From positions 1 to 13,333 of the forward strand of contig JANXOO010001315.1 in NCBI GenBank assembly GCA_025353525.1: a stretch of 13,333 bases of DNA, read 5' to 3'. Position 1 is the first letter of the stretch; each line of letters starts with the position of its first letter. Shown here in pieces: positions 7,256 to 13,333 of this stretch. Made by a program: the position numbers and the translations under genes. A model generated the notes under the pieces. That model ran no database searches. It was not told where the DNA came from and worked only from the letters and a program-made list of their open reading frames with translations. This stretch comes from Schlesneria sp. Its GTDB lineage: Bacteria; Planctomycetota; Planctomycetia; Planctomycetales; Planctomycetaceae.

Positions 7256-7294
7256 GTTGATTTGACTACCGAACCGGGATCGAGTCGAATCAAC
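7256..7294. repeat. 12-bp-stem inverted repeat downstream of the leuA pair
   Basis: GTTGATTTGACT (7256-7267) pairs with AGTCGAATCAAC (7283-7294), with one T-G wobble; a small CCG/CGG hairpin (7269-7271 with 7275-7277) sits inside the 15-nt loop. No T-tract follows on the plus strand, and the minus strand also lacks one. It may be a 3'-end-stabilising hairpin or factor-dependent terminator for leuA and the redoxin-like gene, or a protein-binding site ahead of the DUF1559 gene. The rest of the 281-nt interval (7175-7455) shows nothing clear. Confidence 0.5.
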
Positions 7295-7455
7295 GGACCA
7301 CTTGCTGCCAAAAACGTACGTCACCAGGCATTTGCATTGATGTCGGTGTTCTCGCGTGACATGTGAACACGAGTCACCGGCGACGATGTCATTTGGTGTC
7401 TCAAGCCGAACAAGCGGTCATATCGACCATGGAACCAGTCTAAAGGGATATCAAA

Positions 7456-8304
7456 ATGCGTTGTGTGAGTTGCGCCGAAAAGATTTCCGCGAACGATACA
7501 GACTGTCCCTTCTGCGGCGAGAGTCAGAAACCCGTTCGAGATCGCGGCAGTCGTTCCGGAAAAAGCCGAAAAAGCAACAACTCAGGCCGGCTGCCATTGG
7601 TAGTGATTGGCATGATTTGCATTGGGTTGTTCGTTGTTTGCGGAGGCGTTCTTGGCGCTTTGCTGCTGCCTGCAGTTCAGCAAGCGCGTGAAGCAGCCCG
7701 TCGTACCCAGTGCAAGAACAATCTCAAACAGATAGGGCTCGCCCTGCACAACTACAACGACGTTTTTAGTGTGTTCCCGGCAGCCCATTTAAATGACCAG
7801 CAAGGGGAACCGCGACTCAGTTGGCGGGTCTCAATCCTGCCGTTCGTTGATCAAGCTCCACTCTATAATCGCTACGACTTCAATGTCGCATGGGATAGCC
7901 CGGCAAATTCGGTGTTACTCAATCCGATGCCACGAGTCTACGCCTGCCCGTCGCACCCGGCAGTTGCAGGCTCGATTTCCAATTACGCGACGATTACCGG
8001 GGATCACACCGTTTTGGGCGACGGGAAATGCGTCAGTATCTCGGAAATTCGCGACGGTACTTCGAACACGCTGATGGTTGTCGAGGCGTGTCAGCTTAAT
8101 TTCCCCTGGATGAAGCCAGAGGATATCGATGCAAAAACAGCGTTTAAGGCCGGAAGTCCCGGCGGAGTCATCAGCAGTCACGTTGGTGGTGCCCACATTT
8201 TGTTGGCGGATGGCTCCGTTCGATTTCTGTCAATCAATGTTGACCCAAGGACTTTTCAGGCATTGATTACCCGGGATGGCGGCGAAAACATCGGCAACTT
8301 CTAG
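7456..8304 (+). CDS. DUF1559 protein with N-terminal zinc ribbon
   Basis: DUF1559 proteins are numerous in Planctomycetes, usually begin with a type-IV-pilin-like prepilin segment, and have unknown function. This 282-residue copy has the family signature LLPAVQQAREAARRTQCKNNLKQIGLALHNY (about 70-100) and the C-terminal H-x-G-G-x-x-x-L-x-A-D-G-S-V-R-F-(L/I) block near residues 247-262. In front, instead of the prepilin GFTLIE-type motif, it has a zinc ribbon (C3-x2-C6 and C17-x2-C20), a basic Ser/Arg/Lys linker (about 28-45) and one membrane segment (about 47-71). The ribbon should be cytoplasmic and the DUF1559 part outside. ATG at 7456 has AAAGGG at good spacing. The gene appears to be transcribed alone. 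Function is not known. Confidence 0.85.
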   Translation: MRCVSCAEKISANDTDCPFCGESQKPVRDRGSRSGKSRKSNNSGRLPLVVIGMICIGLFVVCGGVLGALLLPAVQQAREAARRTQCKNNLKQIGLALHNYNDVFSVFPAAHLNDQQGEPRLSWRVSILPFVDQAPLYNRYDFNVAWDSPANSVLLNPMPRVYACPSHPAVAGSISNYATITGDHTVLGDGKCVSISEIRDGTSNTLMVVEACQLNFPWMKPEDIDAKTAFKAGSPGGVISSHVGGAHILLADGSVRFLSINVDPRTFQALITRDGGENIGNF

Positions 8305-8433
8305 TGCTTCGGAACGGAAACAGTATTGAGGGATCGGGAGTCGCCGCAGATCCGTAACATGCATTGGAATAGTGGGTTCCTGCGGGTCCGTTTCTGAAAT
8401 CGGCACAATCTGTCGACATTTCTCCGGACGGTC

Positions 8434-8462
8434 TTGACCGAATTTTGAGATTCTCCTAAAAA
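8434..8462 (+). promoter_or_regulatory. Putative promoter of the YTV-like secreted protein gene
   Basis: TTGACC (8434-8439) and TAAAAA (8457-8462) are separated by 17 bp. The -35 box lies within a small perfect inverted repeat (CGGTC-TT-GACCG, 8430-8441) that could hold a regulator. The predicted start, near 8469, leaves a leader of about 115 nt. The rest of the 281-nt interval 8305-8585 shows no gene. Confidence 0.4.
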
Positions 8463-8585
8463 CCCGCCCGCTTCGACCCGCAAGTGACTCGCAACGAGCA
8501 ATTGCTGCCGAAGCCTCCCTTCGCTTTCACGTCTCCAGATTCAATTCACCTCTTTCTGACCACGTCTTCAGGTAGGAAGGTTTCC

Positions 8586-9815
8586 ATGCCTCGATCATCG
8601 TTCGGGCCAGCCTCATTGTTGAGCGCCCTCGCTGTCCTCGGTTTCTGCAGTACCGCATCCGCACAATGGATGTCCAATTCGTCAGGCAGCAGTTGCGGCT
8701 GCAACGCTCCGTCGTATATGGGGCCGCCCCCCATCATGCGGCAGACGGCAGCCTTCTTCGGTGCCGCTCCGATGTCGACGGCATCGTACGCCTACAACGA
8801 CGGAGTTCAGTGCGGGCAACCGGTTGCCTGTCGCATCGAACAACCTGTTCAACAGATGCAAGTTGTTCACATTCCGGCCGCTCCCGTGATCGAGACGGTC
8901 GCCGTGCAACCGATGCAACCTGTCCACCAGGCAGTGATGCAGGACGTGCGCGTCGTCGAATACAAGCCGGTCAAACAAACGGTCTCAAGACCCGTGATGA
9001 GGACCGAGTACGTCGATCAGATGGTGACCGAAATGCGGCCTGTCAGCGAGCTGAAAACGCAGCAGGTGGCGACGGTCGATTATCAGACCGTCACGGAATA
9101 CAAGACCGTACAAAAGCAGGTCGGCTACTGGGCGACGAAGAATTGTCCGACGGGCCGCGTTCCATCGTGGCAGTACGACAATCGGCCAAATGCCCTGGGT
9201 GCAATCAATCGTGCCAGTTATGACGCGAGAAATGCCTTCACACCGCAGTACAAGGAACAGCGACAGTTTATTCCTCAAACGATGACGTGTACCGTCCCGT
9301 GTTCGCGGAAGGTGGCCGTTCCCGGCATGAAACAAGTGACGTACAAGGTGACCAGAACCGTTCCGACCCAGGTGTCTCGCAAAGTGGCCGTGAACAAGAT
9401 GTCGTATGAGACCGCTGAAGTCACGGTGATGCGACCAGTGCAGACTGTCAAGACGATGCAGGTCGGGACTCGTATCTCGTATGTTCCTGCCGGGACAACC
9501 GTGGGAACCGGAGGAGCTCCGGCAACCGCACTCTCACCGACCGCCGATCCGAACGCGTCCCAGAAGATGGCTCCACGATCCGCTAATCGTAGCGACATGG
9601 ATGCCGACAATTTTGATCGCAAGAAAGATGGTGCTTCGCTGGAGACGGCCGACCCCTATGGTCAGCAGTTGGGCGAAAACACAACATCCGCCAGAAAATT
9701 TACGACTCCTTCCGTTGTCCGTGTCAGTCAGTGGGTCGCCCGGACCCCGGCCTCGTCAGTTCCACAACCAGGTGGCAAGTCCACGGCGATTTCTGTCGCC
9801 GACACCACCCGGTAA
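8586..9815 (+). CDS. Secreted valine-rich repeat protein, YTV-repeat-like (planctomycete)
   Basis: I choose ATG at 8586 because AGGAAGG lies 5 nt upstream (8574-8580) and the product then begins with a clean signal peptide (LLSALAVLGFCSTASA, likely cleavage after residue 26). The frame is open upstream to 8484, but that would bury the signal. The 409-residue protein has two blocks of imperfect short repeats of alternating Val/Thr/Tyr/charged residues with recurring V-x-(R/K)-P-V and (Y)-x-T-V words, at about 121-180 and 231-300. These are like the YTV repeats known from planctomycete exported proteins. The blocks are separated by an Asn/Tyr-rich segment (181-230), and a low-complexity Ser/Thr/Ala/Pro tail follows. 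The N-terminal part has C-G-C and other cysteines. A cell-surface or envelope structural role is plausible but unproven. A strong terminator follows the gene. Confidence 0.75.
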   Translation: MPRSSFGPASLLSALAVLGFCSTASAQWMSNSSGSSCGCNAPSYMGPPPIMRQTAAFFGAAPMSTASYAYNDGVQCGQPVACRIEQPVQQMQVVHIPAAPVIETVAVQPMQPVHQAVMQDVRVVEYKPVKQTVSRPVMRTEYVDQMVTEMRPVSELKTQQVATVDYQTVTEYKTVQKQVGYWATKNCPTGRVPSWQYDNRPNALGAINRASYDARNAFTPQYKEQRQFIPQTMTCTVPCSRKVAVPGMKQVTYKVTRTVPTQVSRKVAVNKMSYETAEVTVMRPVQTVKTMQVGTRISYVPAGTTVGTGGAPATALSPTADPNASQKMAPRSANRSDMDADNFDRKKDGASLETADPYGQQLGENTTSARKFTTPSVVRVSQWVARTPASSVPQPGGKSTAISVADTTR

Positions 9816-9861
9816 ATCTCTGCCAGTTTGTCACATCGCCGATTTCAAGGTTCCCCCACGC

Positions 9862-9890
9862 GGTGCCGGTTTCATACCGGCACCCTTTTT
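9862..9890 (+). terminator. Intrinsic terminator after the YTV-like gene
   Basis: GGTGCCGGT (9862-9870) and ACCGGCACC (9876-9884) form a perfect 9-bp stem with a TTCAT loop, followed by C and five T. It lies 47 nt after the stop codon at 9815 and ends this transcription unit. Confidence 0.9.
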
Positions 9891-9929
9891 CATTCTTTGG
9901 GTGAATTTTTGGAAGGGGCTGAATCGGGA

Positions 9930-9956
9930 ATGGGACTGATGAGACCAATGGGACTC
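9930..9956 (+). repeat. Degenerate 9-nt tandem repeat (ATGRGACNN), three units
   Basis: Units are ATGGGACTG, ATGAGACCA and ATGGGACTC, directly adjacent, in the intergenic region between the terminator at 9862-9890 and the promoter of the next gene. The same unit occurs in the opposite orientation at 12592-12630. Confidence 0.6.
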
Positions 9957-9982
9957 ACAGGAGGTTGGTTTTTGTTCGTTTC

Positions 9983-10011
9983 CTGAAAATATTTGGCCGT
10001 TCCGTTATGAT
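9983..10011 (+). promoter_or_regulatory. Putative promoter of the 596-residue exported protein gene
   Basis: CTGAAA (9983-9988) and TATGAT (10006-10011) are 17 bp apart, in an AT-richer stretch just downstream of a terminator and about 80 nt ahead of the next start codon. The -10 match is good and the -35 match moderate. Confidence 0.45.
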
Positions 10012-10089
10012 CGGGCCGGCGGCGGTCGCCGGTCGTCCCCGGTACTTACGCAGCCTGCCTGGCAATTTCGTTTTCGTGGAAATCATCCC

Positions 10090-11880
10090 ATGTTTCGATC
10101 AGTATTGTCGATTCGCATGTTTTGCGGACTGATCTTTGGTGCGTTTTTACTGAGCGATATTTCGTTCCCGGTCAGATCTGTTGAAGCGGCTGACGCGGCG
10201 TCGGACGATATCGACTATCCGTTGGGGATTGTGAATGTTGCCAGCTTGCAACGCATTCGCGACGCTGCGGCGGCGATGTTCGAATCGATTGATCGTAAGG
10301 ATATGACCGAGATCGTCGATCAATGGACGATCGATACTCTGAAAGAAACCAAAGGAATCGATCGAAACCGGCCGGTTGGCGCGATGATCTACCTCAACAC
10401 TCAGGAATTCATCCGACCGATGGCGATTTCGTATATTCCGGTCAGCAATCTGGACGAGGCACTTCAAACGCTGGCTTATGATGTCGGAACGATCCGTCCC
10501 GTGGAGGGAAACGCAGCTCGACGCGACATCGATTACGATCAATTCAAACTGAGAACACTCTATCGCGACCATTACCTGTTTCTCGTCGGTCCCGATGGCA
10601 GTGACGCGGATCTTGATCGCAATTTTCCCGATCCTGAAAAACTGACCGGGCGATTGACGACACAGTACGACTTTGGACTGTCGTTGATCATGAAGGGGAT
10701 CCCGCCAGGGATGCGAATCCTGTTAATGCAAGCGGTGAAGACCCAGGCAACCGCCGATCTCCAACAGCGGGACGACGAACCCGAATCGGTCTATCGACTG
10801 CGCCGGGCGAACGGTGAATATTGGATCGATCTGTTCGAAAAGATCGTGAATCAGGGGCAGGAAATTACACTCGGCACCCGAATGGATGCCGAACGAAAAA
10901 CGTCGTTCGTCGACCTGGAAATTGTCGGTACGAGCGACAGCAAGCTGGCGAAGTTTTTTCAGAATATGGCCGGGAAACGATCCTGGTTTGGCAATCTGTT
11001 GTCGATCCCCTCGACGTTTGCGATGTCCGTTTCGTGGGCACTGGATGAAAAACAGCGTAAACCTTTCATTACTTATTTTGAAGCAGCTCAAAGGGATCTC
11101 GAGAAGGCCGAGACCACTGGCGGGGGGGGCGACAATAACCTGGCCGGACTGGCAGAGATCGTCAAACCATTGTTCAAGACGTTCATCGCCACCGCCGACA
11201 CAGGACATCTCGACGCGTTCGCGCAGATTAACGGAACCGAACGCGAGAAATTTGTGATGCTTGCCGGAATCAAACTCGCAGCGTCTCGTAACTTGCCATC
11301 GCAATTCACAGAACTGCTGAACTTCGTCAAAAAACTCCCCAACGGCAATGAAGTGATCGAGAAGCTTGAACTCGAAGTCGACGCCATCGACGGGTTCCCC
11401 GTCCACCGGATTCCAATCAATCCTCCCGACGACGGTGGCCAGCGGATGTTCGGAAAAGAGGCGCAGCTCTATCTCTATTCCGGTCCGCAGGCCATATGGG
11501 TCGCGTTCGGTGGTGAAACGGCGCTCGAAACACTCAGGCAATCGATTGACACGGTCGCGCTGCCACAAAATCCGCAGCAGGGGCGAAATCGAGTCCCGTT
11601 TCAGTTCACAACGCACGCAAAGAACTGGCTTTCAGTCGCGAATACCGAAAGACCGGAAGGTGCCATTTTCGCTGATCGGGCGAATGCTTCCTTTGAATCG
11701 GATAACGATACGATGAAGCTGGAAATCCGTCCGACAGAGACGGGGCTCAGGCTGCGTTCCGAGTTCGAGAGCGGATTTATCATGCTGATGGGGCGAATTA
11801 TCTCGGAAACAATCGACGAACGAATGTTGAAACCTGAAGAGCCGAATCCGGACCAACCGATGCCCGGTGAAGCAAAGTGA
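10090..11880 (+). CDS. Exported protein of unknown function (596 residues)
   Basis: I do not recognise a named family. The N-terminus has a signal peptide (hydrophobic stretch about 11-21, likely cleavage near SVEA, residue 33-34), so the protein is probably periplasmic or paryphoplasmic. The mature part is mixed alpha/beta, rich in Asp, Arg, Lys and Ile, with no transmembrane segment and no Cys-based motif. It includes a region with the flavour of large planctomycete-specific secreted proteins (MAISYIPVSNLDEAL, RTLYRDHYLFLVGPDG) and a Gly run (TTGGGGDN) coded by eight G at 11122-11129. The C-terminus is a short Pro/Glu/Asn tail. ATG at 10090 gives the complete signal sequence, and GTGGA lies about 9 nt upstream. 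The PSP1 gene starts 55 nt downstream, so the two may share a transcript. Confidence 0.7.
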   Translation: MFRSVLSIRMFCGLIFGAFLLSDISFPVRSVEAADAASDDIDYPLGIVNVASLQRIRDAAAAMFESIDRKDMTEIVDQWTIDTLKETKGIDRNRPVGAMIYLNTQEFIRPMAISYIPVSNLDEALQTLAYDVGTIRPVEGNAARRDIDYDQFKLRTLYRDHYLFLVGPDGSDADLDRNFPDPEKLTGRLTTQYDFGLSLIMKGIPPGMRILLMQAVKTQATADLQQRDDEPESVYRLRRANGEYWIDLFEKIVNQGQEITLGTRMDAERKTSFVDLEIVGTSDSKLAKFFQNMAGKRSWFGNLLSIPSTFAMSVSWALDEKQRKPFITYFEAAQRDLEKAETTGGGGDNNLAGLAEIVKPLFKTFIATADTGHLDAFAQINGTEREKFVMLAGIKLAASRNLPSQFTELLNFVKKLPNGNEVIEKLELEVDAIDGFPVHRIPINPPDDGGQRMFGKEAQLYLYSGPQAIWVAFGGETALETLRQSIDTVALPQNPQQGRNRVPFQFTTHAKNWLSVANTERPEGAIFADRANASFESDNDTMKLEIRPTETGLRLRSEFESGFIMLMGRIISETIDERMLKPEEPNPDQPMPGEAK

Positions 11881-11935
11881 GAGCGAGAAGAGTCGCGATT
11901 TCAAATAACCTCTTTTACGTAGGCGAGCGCTTCGT

Positions 11936-12478
11936 ATGACGACCGAAACTGCTGTTTCAGCTGATATCTGCCTCGTACGTTATGGTGCCGTACCGGAAGT
12001 GGCCCGATTCTCTCACGAAGGACCGGACGTTCCCTTACGCGGAACCAGTGTCGTCGTTGAAACTGATCGGGGAATTCAATTGGGGACGGTGCTTGAACGG
12101 CTAAAGCCAGGCTTCGATCCGCACAAAGACACAGAAACCGAATTCAAACTCGTTCGAGCGGCCACCGATGCGGATATCGAGTCGGCCAGAAGACTTCTAC
12201 GCGACTGTGAAGAGGCCTTTCCTCAGTGGTGTGCCCGGATTACCCAATGGGGATTGAATCTTGAACTCGTTGATCTGGAATGGACGCTCGATCAACAGAA
12301 GTTGATCCTGTACGTTTTGTGTGATCGTGGACCTGATTCGACCAAACTGGCTTTGCAAGCCGCCGCGACCGGTCTGGGGATCATCGAAGTCCAGCCGGTG
12401 TCAGCGACCGGACTGGTGACAATCCCCCAGTCATCGTGCGGAAGCGGCGGTGGTGGTGGCTGCGGTTGTGAACACTGA
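11936..12478 (+). CDS. PSP1-domain (RicT/YaaT-like) protein with Gly/Cys-rich tail
   Basis: PSP1 C-terminal domain proteins include RicT (YaaT) of Bacillus, part of a cytoplasmic complex that affects RNA processing and carries Fe-S clusters with its partners. This 180-residue protein has the N-terminal VRYG and PLRGTSVVVETDRGIQLGTVL beta-region (about 14-54), the helical VRAATDADIESARRLL segment (73-88), and the hallmark LELVDLEWTLDQQKLILYVLCD (109-130). It is shorter than RicT (about 275), because the usual RIELRQIG and following conserved C-terminal part are replaced by a short strand and a tail SCGSGGGGGCGCEH (167-180) with three Cys and one His. That tail could bind a metal. ATG at 11936 follows AGGCGAG by about 8 nt. 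Its function in planctomycetes is unknown. Confidence 0.8.
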   Translation: MTTETAVSADICLVRYGAVPEVARFSHEGPDVPLRGTSVVVETDRGIQLGTVLERLKPGFDPHKDTETEFKLVRAATDADIESARRLLRDCEEAFPQWCARITQWGLNLELVDLEWTLDQQKLILYVLCDRGPDSTKLALQAAATGLGIIEVQPVSATGLVTIPQSSCGSGGGGGCGCEH

Positions 12479-12591
12479 TTTGAAAATGCGATTTGAAAAC
12501 TGATAAACGTTTGTGAAGTCGTAAGTCGACAGACAAACGACGAACAGGAACCGTTCGACTAAGGTTGTATAGAAAGTCGCCACACAGTTTT

Positions 12592-12630
12592 CATCCTTCC
12601 CATAAGTCTCATCCGTCGCATCGGTCCCAT
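12592..12630 (-). repeat. Degenerate 9-nt tandem repeat (ATGRGACNN), about four units, minus orientation
   Basis: On the plus strand CAT recurs every nine bases: CATCCTTCC, CATAAGTCT, CATCCGTCG, CATCGGTCC, CAT. The reverse complement gives ATGGGACCG, ATGCGACGG, ATGAGACTT and ATGGGAAGG, the same consensus as the array at 9930-9956. It is between the PSP1 gene and the YHYH gene. The interval 12479-12653 also has a 10-nt direct repeat (GATTTGAAAA at 12477-12486 and 12490-12499). Confidence 0.6.
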
Positions 12631-12653
12631 TCTTGAAGCCCGAGGCAAGTTGC

Positions 12654-13333
12654 ATGAACGTTTCAATAACCCGAAACTTCCTTCAAACGCGCACGACCAA
12701 TGCGTGTCTCGTGATCGTTTTGCTGCTGACAGGTTCAAAGGGCTTTTGTGCCGAACATCCCGAGGGTCTAAAGCCAATCGGAGGTCGTTGGTTCGTCAAA
12801 GAGGGGCCAAAACCTGTCTATTACTTCCACGATGCGGATCGGTTTGTCGACCTGTTTTCGTATCACACGAAGGATTCGAACAAAGACGGCATCGATAACG
12901 TGATTCTCAGTCACGATTCGAAATTCCTGATCGTGAAGAGTCAGGGGTATCCCAATCATCCGACGGCACTTTTCCCGAACAGTGGCAACCCGAATACGAT
13001 CCGCCTGCAGGACTTTACGTTTAAATTATCGCTGGAACCGGCCCTCGCGAAAGAATTCACGCGAGTCCCGATGGGACCGATCGGTATGGCGCTCAACGGG
13101 GTCGTCTTCTTCAACCCGTTTGAAGCGGGGGGAATGAACGCCGTCGAAGGGTATGACGAAGTCTGGCTCGATTCATGTTGCGGGCATCCCCAGCAGAGCG
13201 GTGTCTACCATTACCACAAGTACCCGAGTTGTGTGAAATCACCTTTTGCGGATAACGGCAAACAGCATTCGCCCGTGATCGGTTTTGCTTTCGACGGATT
13301 CCCGATTTATGGACCCTGGGAAGAAGCCGGAAT
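12654..13333 (+). CDS. Exported YHYH-domain protein (partial, 3' end outside window)
   Basis: The frame opens at ATG 12654 and stays open for 226 codons to the window end, so the C-terminus is missing. An N-terminal signal peptide is present (hydrophobic LVIVLLLTG, likely cleavage after GFCA, about residue 33). The YHYH domain is clear: the name-giving Y185-H186-Y187-H188, preceded by LDSCCGHPQQSG and followed by KYPSC and then HSPVIGFAFDGFPIYGP. Conserved Cys and His pairs suggest disulfides or metal binding, but the domain's function is not established. A DSNKDGIDN stretch (about 76-84) resembles a calcium-binding loop. No strong ribosome site is seen. It probably forms its own transcription unit, 175 nt after the PSP1 gene. 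Confidence 0.85.
   Translation, partial: MNVSITRNFLQTRTTNACLVIVLLLTGSKGFCAEHPEGLKPIGGRWFVKEGPKPVYYFHDADRFVDLFSYHTKDSNKDGIDNVILSHDSKFLIVKSQGYPNHPTALFPNSGNPNTIRLQDFTFKLSLEPALAKEFTRVPMGPIGMALNGVVFFNPFEAGGMNAVEGYDEVWLDSCCGHPQQSGVYHYHKYPSCVKSPFADNGKQHSPVIGFAFDGFPIYGPWEEAG

Noticed and set aside
8484..8585. N-terminal extension of the YTV-like protein to 8484
   Set aside because: The downstream ATG at 8586 has a strong ribosome site at 5 nt and gives a proper signal peptide at the N-terminus.
11122..11129. Run of eight G in the 596-residue protein as a phase-variation switch
   Set aside because: The reading frame continues unchanged for about 250 codons on the far side, and there is no other evidence for slippage; it could as easily be ordinary Gly codons.
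10723..11616. Minus-strand 297-codon frame within the 596-residue gene
   Set aside because: It is an antisense shadow; it lacks recognisable motifs, and the plus-strand gene has a signal peptide and promoter.

Overview
The window looks like a chromosomal piece from a planctomycete-type bacterium, or a metagenome contig from one. The evidence is a DUF1559 protein (a family hugely expanded in Planctomycetes), a secreted valine-rich protein resembling planctomycete YTV-repeat proteins, several secreted proteins of unknown function, a YHYH-domain protein, moderate GC, and weak or missing Shine-Dalgarno sequences at many starts. I see no IS element, tRNA, rRNA or CRISPR array.

Layout. The left edge (1-89, + strand) holds the last 28 codons of what looks like an amidohydrolase, in noticeably more GC-rich sequence. 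Converging on it is a minus-strand run of three genes, transcribed from about 4431 down to 123: an SGNH-fold-like membrane-anchored protein that lacks the catalytic residues, a complete glutamate dehydrogenase, and an Mfd-like gene that stops after its N-terminal UvrB-like part, with no RNA polymerase-interaction or helicase domain. A divergent control region (4432-4998) follows. It contains an 18-bp perfect palindrome just upstream of the SGNH-like gene. On the plus strand it contains a complete-looking leucine attenuator: promoter, 14-codon leader peptide with four Leu codons, mutually exclusive 1:2, 2:3 and 3:4 hairpins, and an intrinsic terminator, all ahead of leuA (2-isopropylmalate synthase). 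A thioredoxin-fold, redoxin-like protein without active-site cysteines lies 19 nt after leuA.

From 7456 rightwards all genes are on the plus strand: a DUF1559 protein with an N-terminal zinc ribbon, a secreted YTV-like repeat protein followed by a strong terminator, a 596-residue exported protein of unknown function, a short PSP1-domain protein with a Gly/Cys tail, and the beginning of an exported YHYH-domain protein cut by the window end. Two intergenic regions (9930-9956 and 12592-12630) carry the same degenerate 9-nt tandem repeat in opposite orientations.

The clearest functional unit is the leader plus leuA: leucine supply, sensed by translation of the leader peptide, should set read-through into leuA and probably the redoxin-like gene. 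This is the best candidate in the window for an undescribed regulatory system. The other genes look like ordinary planctomycete core and secretome content, apart from three proteins whose folds appear intact but whose usual active sites or domains are missing.
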